The position numbers and the translations under genes are program-made. A stretch of 64,000 nt of DNA from Dyella nitratireducens (GTDB lineage: Bacteria; Pseudomonadota; Gammaproteobacteria; Xanthomonadales; Rhodanobacteraceae). Location of the stretch: contig NZ_BMJA01000006.1 in NCBI RefSeq assembly GCF_014642835.1, positions 62,001-126,000 of the forward strand, given 5' to 3'. Of the stretch, positions 51,042 through 59,582 are shown piece after piece. Each line of letters begins with the position of its first letter. Positions within the stretch are counted from its first letter, which is position 1. The notes beneath the pieces were generated by a model. That model ran no database searches. It was given only the letters and a program-made list of their open reading frames with translations, and was not told the origin of the DNA.

Positions 51042-52028
51042 ATGCAAATCGGCCCCTACCGCATCGACCCGCCGGTGGTGCTCGCGCCCATGGCCGGCGT
51101 CACCGACAAGCCTTTCCGCCTGCTGTGCAAACGGCTGGGTGCAGGGCTTGCCGTGTCTGAGATGACGGCCTCCGATCCCCGCCTGTGGCAGACGCGCAAA
51201 TCGCTCAAGCGCATGGACCATGATGGCGAGCCCGAACCCGTCAGCGTGCAGATCGCCGGCTATGATCCGGGCATGCTGGCCGAAGCCGCGCGCTTCAACG
51301 TCGCCAACGGCGCGCAGATCATCGACATCAACATGGGCTGTCCGGCCAAAAAGGTGTGCAACGTCTGGTCCGGCTCAGCGCTGCTGCAGGATGAGCCGCT
51401 GGTCGCACGCATCGTCAAGGCGGTCGTTGACGCAGTGGACGTGCCGGTCACACTGAAAATCCGCACTGGCTGGGATCGCCAGCACAAGAACGCACTCACC
51501 ATCGCGCGTATTGCCGAAGACAACGGCATTGCCGCGCTCGCCGTGCACGGCCGCACGCGCGCCGACAAATACGAAGGCGAAGCCGAATACGAAACCATCG
51601 CCGCGGTGAAAGCGGCAGTGCGGATTCCGGTGCTCGCCAACGGCGACGTCACCACGCCGCAACAAGCTAAACATGTCCTGGATGCAACCCGCGCCGATGC
51701 CGTGATGATCGGCCGCGGCGCGCAAGGGCGTCCGTGGATTTTTCGCGAGATCGCCCATTACCTCGCTACCGGCGAGCTACTGCCCGAACCTTCACCGCGC
51801 GACGTATCCAATATCCTGCTCGGCCATCTCGAACATCTGCATCTCTTCTACGGCGAACAAGCCGGCGTGCGCATCGCGCGCAAGCACCTGGGCTGGTATG
51901 CGAAGGATCGATCGGAAAACGCAAGCTTCCGCGAGGTGGTCAACCGGGCCGAGACGGCGCAGGAGCAGTCGCGGCTGACCCGCGCGTATTTCGAGACGTT
52001 GCAGGATAGCTGGCGCATCGCTGCCTAG
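51042..52028 (+). CDS. dusB: tRNA-dihydrouridine synthase B
   Basis: FMN enzyme reducing uridine in the tRNA D-loop. It has 328 residues from the ATG at 51042 (MQIGPYRIDPPVVLAPMAGV); an ATG at 51033 would add three. Family motifs: VLAPMAGVTDKPFR, IDINMGCPAKKVCN with catalytic Cys, LAVHGRTR, GRGAQGRPWIF and the C-terminal RKHLGWY segment characteristic of DusB. A fis gene often follows dusB, but not here. Confidence 0.95.
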   Translation: MQIGPYRIDPPVVLAPMAGVTDKPFRLLCKRLGAGLAVSEMTASDPRLWQTRKSLKRMDHDGEPEPVSVQIAGYDPGMLAEAARFNVANGAQIIDINMGCPAKKVCNVWSGSALLQDEPLVARIVKAVVDAVDVPVTLKIRTGWDRQHKNALTIARIAEDNGIAALAVHGRTRADKYEGEAEYETIAAVKAAVRIPVLANGDVTTPQQAKHVLDATRADAVMIGRGAQGRPWIFREIAHYLATGELLPEPSPRDVSNILLGHLEHLHLFYGEQAGVRIARKHLGWYAKDRSENASFREVVNRAETAQEQSRLTRAYFETLQDSWRIAA

Positions 52029-52038
52029 TGGAAGACTG

Positions 52039-52072
52039 GAGTAACGTTAGGCAACGCGCACCGTTACTCAAT
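52039..52072 (+). terminator. Possible terminator after dusB
   Basis: GAGTAACG/CGTTACTC stem (8 perfect pairs) with a 15-nt loop, then AAT and CTTT. The T-tract is short, so confidence is low. Confidence 0.4.
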
Positions 52073-52092
52073 CTTTCCAGCGGACGCTCGCC

Positions 52093-52923
52093 ATGAACAG
52101 CATCGCTACCGGTGACTTCCCCTACATCCACGGTTTTTCCAACGAAGAACAATCGCGTTTGGTGCGCCAGGCGCGCATGTTCGAAAGCACGCTGTTCAGC
52201 CATATCGATTACAGCGGTGCGGGTCGCCTGCTGGAGGTCGGCTGCGGCGTCGGTGCGCAGACAGAAATCCTGTTGCGGCGTTTTCCCGACTTGCACGTCA
52301 CCGGGATCGATCGCTCACCAACCCAACTCGCCGCTGCCGAGCACAATCTCTCCGCCAAAGCCTGGTGCGAATCGCGTTTCGCCTTGAAGCAGGCCGATGC
52401 CGCCGACTTGCCCTTTGCCGATCGCAGTTTCGACGCCGCCTACCTGTGCTGGGTGCTGGAACACATGCCAAGTCCAGCGCGCGTGCTCAGCGAAGTGCGC
52501 CGCGTGCTGGCACCTGGCGCCGTGATCTACGTGACCGAGGTACTGAATTCCTCGTTCTTCCTCGACCCTTATTCGCCCAACCTGCTGCGTTATTGGATGG
52601 CGTTCAACGATCACCAATATGACAGCGGCGGTGATCCCTTCATCGGCGCCAAACTGGGCAATCTGCTGCTGGCCGGCGGCTACCGCGATGTGCAGACCGA
52701 GGTGAAGAGCGTGCATCTGGACAATCGCCAACCAGGGCGACGCAAGCAGATGATCGAGTTCTGGGAAGAAGTACTGCTTTCCGCCGCCGAACAGCTCATC
52801 GTCGCAGGCAAGTCGGATGTGCCTACCGTGGAAGGCATGCGCAGCGAATTGCAGGCGGTGCGCAACGATCCGAATGCGGTGTTCTTTTTTGCCTTCGTGC
52901 AGGCACGGGCGATCGTGTACTAG
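52093..52923 (+). CDS. Class I SAM-dependent methyltransferase
   Basis: A 276-residue methyltransferase with motif I LLEVGCGVGAQTEILL, motif II (GIDRSPTQL) and motif IV (FDAAYLCWVLEHMPSP), followed by RRVLAPGAVIYVTE. The long C-terminal part is not diagnostic of the substrate. It stands between dusB and the metE riboswitch in the same direction; there is no visible ribosome site. Small-molecule or lipid/quinone-like substrates are both possible. Confidence 0.82.
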   Translation: MNSIATGDFPYIHGFSNEEQSRLVRQARMFESTLFSHIDYSGAGRLLEVGCGVGAQTEILLRRFPDLHVTGIDRSPTQLAAAEHNLSAKAWCESRFALKQADAADLPFADRSFDAAYLCWVLEHMPSPARVLSEVRRVLAPGAVIYVTEVLNSSFFLDPYSPNLLRYWMAFNDHQYDSGGDPFIGAKLGNLLLAGGYRDVQTEVKSVHLDNRQPGRRKQMIEFWEEVLLSAAEQLIVAGKSDVPTVEGMRSELQAVRNDPNAVFFFAFVQARAIVY

Positions 52924-53005
52924 ATGCGCCTTTGCAATCGCTCATTCCGTCCTCGTGATTGGCCAGATTGACCCTAGCCAGCCATCCGGCTATTGTCCTC
53001 CCGCC

Positions 53006-53184
53006 GAGGTTTTCATCTCTTTATCCGAATAGAGAGATGAAATTAATAGGGAAGCCGGTGGGAATCCGGCGCTGCCCCGCAGCGGTGTGTGGAAACGACC
53101 TTCGCCATGAGCACTGGGTTCAAACCCGGGAAGCGGCGAACAGTAGGCGGCGATTGCCACGTCCACGAGCCCGAAGACCTGCCT
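53006..53184 (+). promoter_or_regulatory. Cobalamin riboswitch upstream of metE
   Basis: Conserved core in order: a long P2-like hairpin (TTTCATCTCT...AGAGATGAAA), then TTAATAGGGAAGCC, GCCGG-TGGGAAT-CCGGC, GCTGCCCCGCAGCGGT and, at the 3' side, the B12-box-type AGCCCGAAGACCTGCC (53168-53183). This matches the Rfam-type cobalamin element. It should turn metE off when B12 is plentiful and MetH can work. Confidence 0.95.
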
Positions 53185-53395
53185 TGGCCGAAGCGCGCCG
53201 TTTGTAACGGCGCGCCCGTACGACCTGGGAGCTCCGCGGGGAGACCCGGCATCGCGCCCTTTCCTGTGCGACGCCTACCCGTGGGTTTCCCAGCTCGCCC
53301 GCGGGGGCGAAGGTCGACAGTGCGTCACGGACTTAGGGTCCGCGGCGACGCCTGCCTTCGTTCCTCTTTGCCATGCATCGCAACGAGGAATACAC
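53185..53395 (+). promoter_or_regulatory. metE leader between riboswitch and start codon
   Basis: About 210 nt of untranslated leader. It begins with a perfect hairpin GCGCGCCGTT-TGT-AACGGCGCGC (53193-53215), possibly part of the expression platform, and ends with GAGGA 7 nt before the metE ATG. No T-run follows the hairpin, so translational control is more likely than termination. Confidence 0.55.
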
Positions 53396-55675
53396 ATGAC
53401 ACACACAACTTATCTCGGCTTTCCACGCATTGGCCGACGCCGCGAGCTGAAGCGTGCGCTGGAAAAATACTGGCACGACGGCGACGCCGCATCACTGCTC
53501 GACACCGCCAGGACGCTGCGGCAACGCCATTGGCAACTCGCCAAGGCAGCGGGTATCGGCAGCATTCCCGTCAACGACTTCTCGCTCTACGACCATGTGC
53601 TCGACACCGCCGTGCTGTTCGATGCCGTGCCCGATCGCTATCGCTCACTGCTGCGCAACGATCCGCTCGCCGGTTATTTCGCGATGGCGCGCGGCAATCG
53701 TGACCTGCATGCGCTGGAAATGACCAAGTGGTTCGATACCAACTACCACTACATCGTGCCGGAGTTGCATGCCGGCCAGCGTTTCCGGCTGACTGCCAAC
53801 AAGCCGCTGGCCGAATGGCTGGAAGCGCGGGGGCTCGGCGTGGATGCGCGCCCTGTCCTGCTCGGTCCGGTTTCGTTCCTGCGGTTGTCCAAAACGGTGG
53901 ACGACAGCGATGCGCTGAATTTGCTCGACGCGCTGATCCCGGCGTATATCGAGCTGCTGGAACAACTCGCACAAGCAGGTGTTACGTGGGTTCAACTGGA
54001 CGAGCCCTGCCTGGTCCAGGATCTGGATGAGGTCACGAAACACGCCTACACCACCGCATATAGCACGCTGGCGATTGGCCCCACGCCGAAACGTCTCCTC
54101 GCCACCTATTTCGGTGGACTCGGCGATAACCTGGCACTTGCCACCAGTCTCCCTGTCGACGGATTGCATATCGACCTGGTTCGCGCGCCGGAACAACTGG
54201 ATGCTGTTCTCGCTGAACTACCCAAGCACTGCGTATTGAGCGCAGGCGTCATCGATGGACGCAACATCTGGCGCAGCCATCCCTCGCACGTCACGCCACT
54301 GCTCGAAAAAATCGTCGCCTCGCGCAGCCATGAGCTGGCATGGATTGCGCCATCCTGTTCGCTTTTGCACGTGCCCATCGACGCCGCTCAGGAAACCTCA
54401 TTGCCAGCGGATCTTTTAAGCTGGTTGTCATTCGCCCAGCAGAAGCTCGAGGAAATCCGCTACTACGCGGATGCTTTAAACGGTGACGAAAAAGCCAACG
54501 CCTTCCTCGTCAAACAGACGGCACTGCTATCCGCACGAACGCAAGCGCACGGCATACACCGCAACGATGTACGCGCACGCGTCAACGCGCTGAGCCCGCA
54601 AGCTACCCAACGGCGTTCCAACTTGGCGCATCGCCGGCGCGTACAAGCCGACGCGTTGTCCTTGCCGCCACTTCCCACCACCACCATCGGCTCATTCCCA
54701 CAAACCGATACCTTGCGCCATGCACGCGCCGAGCATCGCGCCGAACGCATCGACAACCAAACGTACGAGACGGTGTTGCGCGAGGAAATCGAACGCGCCA
54801 TCCGCTTCCAGGAACGCATCGGCCTCGACGTGCTGGTGCACGGCGAGCCCGAGCGCAACGACATGGTGGAATACTTTGGCGAACAACTCGAAGGCTTCGC
54901 CTTTACGCGCCAAGGCTGGGTGCAGAGCTACGGTTCGCGTTGTGTGAAACCCCCGATCATCTGGGGCGACGTTTCGCGGCCCAAGCCGATGACCGTGCAA
55001 TGGTCGCGCTACGCGCAGTCACTTACCGACAAGCCGGTCAAAGGCATGCTGACGGGACCGGTGACGGTGCTGCAGTGGTCGTTCGTACGCGACGATCTGC
55101 CACGCGATCAGGTTTGCCTGCAGCTGGCGCTTGCTTTGCGCGACGAAGTGCACGACCTGGAAAAGGCTGACATCCATGTTATCCAGATCGATGAACCCGC
55201 CCTGCGCGAGGGACTGCCGATCCGCCATGCCGACCATGCGGCCTATCTCGACTGGGCCGTACGCTGCTTCCGCATCACCGCCGGCGGCACCCGTGACGCC
55301 ACCCAGATTCACACACACATGTGCTACAGCGAATTCAATGACATCATTGAAGCCGTTGCCGCACTCGACGCTGACGTGATTTCGATTGAGAGCAGCCGTT
55401 CGCGCATGGAATTGCTGCAAGCATTCGAGGATTTCCACTATCCAGGCAGCATCGGCCCGGGCGTGTACGACATTCACTCGCCGCGCGTTCCGTCAAAGGA
55501 GGAAATGGTTGATCTGCTTGAGCGCGCGTTGACAGTGCTCGAACCAGGCCAGTTGTGGGTCAATCCTGATTGCGGCCTAAAAACCCGGGGCTGGAAGGAA
55601 ACCGAGCCGGCGCTGACCGCAATGGTAAATGCGGCCCAGTCGTTGCGCGCGGCGCTGGCGGGAACGGAGGCTTAA
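53396..55675 (+). CDS. metE: Cobalamin-independent methionine synthase
   Basis: Transfers methyl from 5-methyltetrahydropteroyl-triglutamate to homocysteine without B12. It has 759 residues: an N-terminal barrel (starting TTYLGFPRIGRRRELKRALE) and a C-terminal catalytic barrel with zinc ligands in HTHMCYSEF and NPDCGLKTRGW plus LPTTTIGSFPQT. Preceded by a cobalamin riboswitch, so it is expected to serve when B12 is scarce. It implies a B12-dependent MetH elsewhere in the genome. Confidence 0.98.
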   Translation: MTHTTYLGFPRIGRRRELKRALEKYWHDGDAASLLDTARTLRQRHWQLAKAAGIGSIPVNDFSLYDHVLDTAVLFDAVPDRYRSLLRNDPLAGYFAMARGNRDLHALEMTKWFDTNYHYIVPELHAGQRFRLTANKPLAEWLEARGLGVDARPVLLGPVSFLRLSKTVDDSDALNLLDALIPAYIELLEQLAQAGVTWVQLDEPCLVQDLDEVTKHAYTTAYSTLAIGPTPKRLLATYFGGLGDNLALATSLPVDGLHIDLVRAPEQLDAVLAELPKHCVLSAGVIDGRNIWRSHPSHVTPLLEKIVASRSHELAWIAPSCSLLHVPIDAAQETSLPADLLSWLSFAQQKLEEIRYYADALNGDEKANAFLVKQTALLSARTQAHGIHRNDVRARVNALSPQATQRRSNLAHRRRVQADALSLPPLPTTTIGSFPQTDTLRHARAEHRAERIDNQTYETVLREEIERAIRFQERIGLDVLVHGEPERNDMVEYFGEQLEGFAFTRQGWVQSYGSRCVKPPIIWGDVSRPKPMTVQWSRYAQSLTDKPVKGMLTGPVTVLQWSFVRDDLPRDQVCLQLALALRDEVHDLEKADIHVIQIDEPALREGLPIRHADHAAYLDWAVRCFRITAGGTRDATQIHTHMCYSEFNDIIEAVAALDADVISIESSRSRMELLQAFEDFHYPGSIGPGVYDIHSPRVPSKEEMVDLLERALTVLEPGQLWVNPDCGLKTRGWKETEPALTAMVNAAQSLRAALAGTEA

Positions 55676-55690
55676 ACCCGAAGGGAGAGC

Positions 55691-55762
55691 GTAGGCTGGG
55701 GTGCAAACCCCAGCATCGTGCTGCATGCAAACACCGATGTTGGGGTTTGCACCCCAACCTAC
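55691..55762. repeat. Inverted pair of class C REP units after metE
   Basis: Left unit 55691-55716 and inverted right unit 55737-55762. The left unit has C and G (GGCTGGGGT...ACCCCAGC) where the right has T and A, a compensated change that keeps the unit's own stem intact. Confidence 0.9.
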
Positions 55763-55852
55763 GGGCTTTGTCGTAGACCGCTAATTCCAGCTCGCAAACC
55801 TTTGCGGCCTTGAAGCAGGCATCATCGGCAGATCGCTTCTCTTCGCAACGCC

Positions 55853-56761
55853 ATGATGCACCCACCTTTCGCGCGTTTCCTTCGCAGCTTGTGCCGACTA
55901 CTTTTGTTGCTGAGCATCGCGTTACTGCTCGGCGGCTGTGAAGCCACCTTATTCGCCGGCTTGAACGCCACCGACCGCCGCGCCGGCGTCGAAACGCAAC
56001 GTAACCTGGTATTCGATGCAACGCATGGCTTGAAGCTGGACGTGTATCGGCCTGCCGGCATCACACATGCGCCGCTCGTGGTGTTCTTCTACGGCGGCAG
56101 CTGGGTGCGCGGCGAACGCGCCTGGTATCGCTTTGTGGGCACGGCGCTGGCATCGCACGGCGTGGTGACGGTGATTCCGGATTACCGCAAATATCCGCAG
56201 GTAAAGATGGACGGCTTCATGCAGGATGCGGCGCGCGCGGTAGCTTGGGCGCATAGCCATGCCGAAGAACTGGGTGGCACACCGGACGACATCTTCGTGA
56301 TGGGCCATTCGGCCGGTGGACAAATCGGCGCCTTGCTGGTCACCGATCCTGCGTGGCTGGCGCCTTACGGCTTGCGCCCGGACGAACTGGCCGGCTTTAT
56401 CGGCCTGGCCGGCTGCTACGACTTCATGCCGATTCCCGCCAATGAGAAGGACATGCTCGGCATGTTCGGCCGCGATACGTCATCACAAGCCCGCGCACAA
56501 CCCGTGCGCTTCGTGCAGGGCCACGAACCGCCCATGCTGCTGTTACAGGGCCTGGCCGACCATGAGGTAGAACCTTCGAACGCGATGTCGCTCGCCCATG
56601 TGCTGCAGGCGCACCACGAGGAAGTAGACCTGCGCCTGTATCCGGGCGTAAGCCACAACGCGCTGGTCTTTGCCCTGTCGCGGCCGTTCCACACAGACGC
56701 ACCCACGCTCGATGATGTGCTCCGCTTCATTCATGCCCATCCGCTGGCCGCCGTCCGCTGA
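55853..56761 (+). CDS. Lipoprotein alpha/beta-hydrolase (carboxylesterase family)
   Basis: A 302-residue hydrolase with a lipoprotein signal (lipobox LLGGC). The BD-FAE/hormone-sensitive-lipase-like core has FYGGSW in place of HGGG at the oxyanion loop, the nucleophile elbow GHSAGG, a probable Asp in GLADHEVEP and the catalytic His in GVSHNALV. Start is ATG 55853 or the adjoining ATG 55856. It may be an outer-membrane or periplasmic esterase; substrate unknown. It lies between metE and metK in the same direction, with repeats separating it from metE. Confidence 0.87.
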   Translation: MMHPPFARFLRSLCRLLLLLSIALLLGGCEATLFAGLNATDRRAGVETQRNLVFDATHGLKLDVYRPAGITHAPLVVFFYGGSWVRGERAWYRFVGTALASHGVVTVIPDYRKYPQVKMDGFMQDAARAVAWAHSHAEELGGTPDDIFVMGHSAGGQIGALLVTDPAWLAPYGLRPDELAGFIGLAGCYDFMPIPANEKDMLGMFGRDTSSQARAQPVRFVQGHEPPMLLLQGLADHEVEPSNAMSLAHVLQAHHEEVDLRLYPGVSHNALVFALSRPFHTDAPTLDDVLRFIHAHPLAAVR

Positions 56762-56862
56762 TCGCCCGCCGCACCCCGTTTGGACGTCCATTTGCCTCAC
56801 CCTGCCTGAACCCGTCACATGGGTATGCCAGACTGGGCGGTGAAACCCCGGGGCAGTGCGTG

Positions 56863-56903
56863 TATCATGCGCAATTCCCCTTTCCATCTCTTTATCCGTA
56901 AAG
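56863..56903 (+). promoter_or_regulatory. metK promoter and putative operator
   Basis: TATCAT (56863-56868) is a candidate -10 box. Downstream, 56885-56903 has an imperfect palindrome around CTTTATCCGTAAAG; its first 14 bases (CATCTCTTTATCCG) are identical to those at 53014-53027 in the metE leader. An AGGAT-type ribosome site follows before the ATG. Confidence 0.4.
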
Positions 56904-56919
56904 AAGGATATAAGCCGCG

Positions 56920-58119
56920 ATGAGCAACTACCTCTTCACCTCCGAGTCGGTCTCCGAAGGCCATCCGGACAAGGTCGCCGACCAGATCTCCGATGCCGTG
57001 CTGGACGCGATCCTGGCCCAAGACCAGCGCGCCCGCGTGGCCTGCGAAACCCTGGTGAAGACCGGCGTGGCCATCGTCGCCGGCGAAGTCACTACCAGCG
57101 CCTGGATCGACCTGGAAGCGCTGACCCGCAAGGTGATCGTGGACATCGGCTACAACTCCAGCGACGTCGGCTTCGACGGCGAAACCTGCGGCGTGCTGAA
57201 CCTGATCGGCAAGCAGTCGCCCGACATCAACCAGGGCGTGGACCGCAAGAAGCCCGAGGAACAGGGTGCCGGCGACCAGGGTCTGATGTTCGGCTACGCC
57301 ACCAACGAAACCAAGGATTTCATGCCGGCGGCGATCTACTACTCGCACCGCCTGGTAGAGCAGCAGGCCAAGGTCCGCAAGAAGAAGAACTCCCCGCTGC
57401 CGTGGCTGCGCCCGGACGCGAAGAGCCAGGTCACCCTGCGCTATGAAGACGGCGTGGCCACCGCGATCGACGCAGTGGTGCTGTCCACCCAGCACGACCC
57501 GAACGTGAAGCAGAAAGACCTGGTCGAGGCCGTGCGCGAGCACATCTTGAAGCCCGTGCTGCCGGCCAAGCTGCTGCACAAGAACACCAAGTTCCACATC
57601 AACCCGACCGGCAAGTTCGTGATTGGTGGCCCCGTGGGCGACTGCGGCCTGACCGGCCGCAAGATCATCGTCGACACCTACGGCGGCTGGGCCCGTCACG
57701 GCGGTGGTGCGTTCTCCGGCAAGGATCCCTCAAAGGTCGACCGTTCGGCCGCCTACGCTGCCCGCTACGTGGCCAAGAACATCGTGGCCGCCGGCCTCGC
57801 CGACCGCTGCGAAGTGCAGGTGAGCTACGCCATCGGCGTGGCCGAGCCGACCTCGATCTCGGTCACCACGTTCGGCACCGGCAAGCTCCCCGACGACAAG
57901 ATCGAGAAGCTGATTCGCAAGCACTTCGACCTGCGCCCGTACGGCATCATCAAGATGCTGGACCTGATCCACCCGATGTATCAGGCCACCGCCAGCTACG
58001 GCCACTTCGGCCGCACGCCGTACGAAGTGAAGGATGCCAACGGCAACACCTTCACCGCCTTCTCCTGGGAGAAGACGGACAAGGCTGACGAGCTGCGTGC
58101 AGACGCCAAGCTCAAGTAA
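56920..58119 (+). CDS. metK: S-adenosylmethionine synthetase
   Basis: Makes SAM from methionine and ATP. It has 399 residues, typical length. Motifs: [20 protein letters not shown] at the start, [15 protein letters not shown] (ATP site), [19 protein letters not shown] (phosphate-binding loop) and the [15 protein letters not shown] region near the end. It ends at a strong bidirectional terminator. It is likely regulated by methionine or SAM/SAH through the element upstream. Confidence 0.98.
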   Translation: MSNYLFTSESVSEGHPDKVADQISDAVLDAILAQDQRARVACETLVKTGVAIVAGEVTTSAWIDLEALTRKVIVDIGYNSSDVGFDGETCGVLNLIGKQSPDINQGVDRKKPEEQGAGDQGLMFGYATNETKDFMPAAIYYSHRLVEQQAKVRKKKNSPLPWLRPDAKSQVTLRYEDGVATAIDAVVLSTQHDPNVKQKDLVEAVREHILKPVLPAKLLHKNTKFHINPTGKFVIGGPVGDCGLTGRKIIVDTYGGWARHGGGAFSGKDPSKVDRSAAYAARYVAKNIVAAGLADRCEVQVSYAIGVAEPTSISVTTFGTGKLPDDKIEKLIRKHFDLRPYGIIKMLDLIHPMYQATASYGHFGRTPYEVKDANGNTFTAFSWEKTDKADELRADAKLK

Positions 58120-58144
58120 GCCCGGTTAGCTATCCGGCAAAACA

Positions 58145-58174
58145 AAAAACCCCGCGGCATGCCGCGGGGTTTTT
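58145..58174. terminator. Bidirectional rho-independent terminator (perfect 30-bp palindrome)
   Basis: AAAAACCCCGCGGCA and its mirror half form a perfect palindrome with T-runs on both strands. It ends metK on the plus strand and the carboxypeptidase gene on the minus strand. Confidence 0.95.
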
Positions 58175-58225
58175 GTTTGTGTATCGGAACCGATAGTGTC
58201 AGTCCAATCGGCTTTGCCAGCACCT

Positions 58226-59314
58226 TCAGTCGTGATCGTCGCCCTGCGAAGCCAGCACCACCTTCTTGCTCTTGTGGCGATGGGCAAGACGCGTGGAGGA
58301 CTTGTGCGACTTGGCCACCCGCGGGCAACTCCTGCCACGGTGCGGCGTGCAGCCACGCGAGGCGCGGCGATGTGCTGGCGCCGTCTCGTCCGCTTCCGCC
58401 GTTTCGATCGGCGACAGGGCCGCCAGCACGCGATGGGTACGGCTGGACACACCGGCCTGGGCAACCAGCGCTTCGGGTGTCGGCTGATTGTCGAATGCAT
58501 CGTCCAGCAGGCGAGCCATCAAGTTGTCGCGGGCTGAGGCACTACGCCCGCCCAGCACCACGGCAAACAGGCGGCGGCCATCATGCACGGCGGTGGAAGC
58601 CAGGTTGAAACCGGAAGCATCGGTGAAACCGGTCTTCAGGCCATCCATGCCGGGATAGCGGTCCATCAGGTTGTTGTGGCCACGGATCAGTTGACCTTGG
58701 AATACGAATTCCTTGGTCGAGAAGTAATGCGTGTATTGCGGGAAATCGCGATACAGCGCCATGGCGAGCTTGGCCATGTCGCGCGCTGTGGAAACGTTGT
58801 TCGGGTCCGGCAAGCCGCTGGCGTTGGCGAAATGCGTGGACGTCATGCCAAGCAATGCGGCCTGCGCCGTCATCATCTCGGCGAAATGGCCCTCGTTGCC
58901 GCCCAGGCTCTCGGCAATCACACTCGCTGCATCGTTGGCCGACTTGGTCACCATGCCGAGAATGCAGTCGTTGACGGAAACGGTCCGGCCGGTATGCAAG
59001 CCGAGCTTGGTCGGCGCGCGCGATGCAGCCCAGGAGGAAATCGACAGTTCCTGGTCCACCTTCAGCTTGCCGCTCTGCAGCGCCTGGAAGGTGAGATACA
59101 GGGTCATCATCTTGGTGAGCGAGGCCGGGTAGTTCTGATCGTCCGCGTTCACGGCGCTCAGCACCTCACCCGTGGCTGGGTCGATCACGATGGCCGCGTA
59201 ACCCGCATGCGCTGCGCCGGCATAACCGGCAAGGCCCAACAACAGCATCGCCGCGAACAGGCCCCACAGCCGGTTCAACCACTGCATGGGCTGGATGGAT
59301 TGGATGTTCGCCAC
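58226..59314 (-). CDS. D-alanyl-D-alanine carboxypeptidase (peptidase S11)
   Basis: Low-molecular-weight penicillin-binding protein of 362 residues. A signal peptide precedes the catalytic domain with SLTK, SAN and KTGF motifs in the normal order. In place of the PBP5-type C-terminal domain and amphipathic anchor, the last 75 residues are a low-complexity, strongly basic tail rich in Arg, His, Lys and Ser. It starts at GTG 59314 (GGGAG upstream) or ATG 59287. It trims pentapeptide stems in the periplasm. Confidence 0.93.
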   Translation of the reverse strand: MANIQSIQPMQWLNRLWGLFAAMLLLGLAGYAGAAHAGYAAIVIDPATGEVLSAVNADDQNYPASLTKMMTLYLTFQALQSGKLKVDQELSISSWAASRAPTKLGLHTGRTVSVNDCILGMVTKSANDAASVIAESLGGNEGHFAEMMTAQAALLGMTSTHFANASGLPDPNNVSTARDMAKLAMALYRDFPQYTHYFSTKEFVFQGQLIRGHNNLMDRYPGMDGLKTGFTDASGFNLASTAVHDGRRLFAVVLGGRSASARDNLMARLLDDAFDNQPTPEALVAQAGVSSRTHRVLAALSPIETAEADETAPAHRRASRGCTPHRGRSCPRVAKSHKSSTRLAHRHKSKKVVLASQGDDHD

Positions 59315-59570
59315 GGCCTCTCACTCCCGAACCGCGGTACTGCCCCCGCGTCGCGCAACCTTAATGCATGACGATCGCAAATTCCAGAGGAAACGCTTTA
59401 ATCTGCCATGCTAAGTGCATGTTTTCTTGAATTTTAACCGACTCCAAGGGCGTAAAATTTTGTTATGCCCCGGTGACGGCCGGTCGAAATTTATATCGAC
59501 AGTTGGCGCCAGTTTCTTGAAGCGAACCTTTCGCCGACTGCCAGTAGGGGGAATGCAAAGAGCGAGCCAG

Positions 59571-59576
59571 TAGAAT
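59571..59576 (+). promoter_or_regulatory. Candidate -10 box abutting the ABC-F gene
   Basis: TAGAAT ends 6 nt before the ATG at 59583; the interval is GGCGGG, which could instead serve as a weak ribosome site. The rest of the 268-bp gap to the carboxypeptidase gene is AT-rich and holds no gene I can support. Confidence 0.35.
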
Positions 59577-59582
59577 GGCGGG

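Noticed and set aside
56885-56919. SAM riboswitch before metK
   Set aside because: CTCTTTATCC looks like the start of a SAM-I element, but the GGYGGAGGGA core and later helices are missing and the leader is too short.
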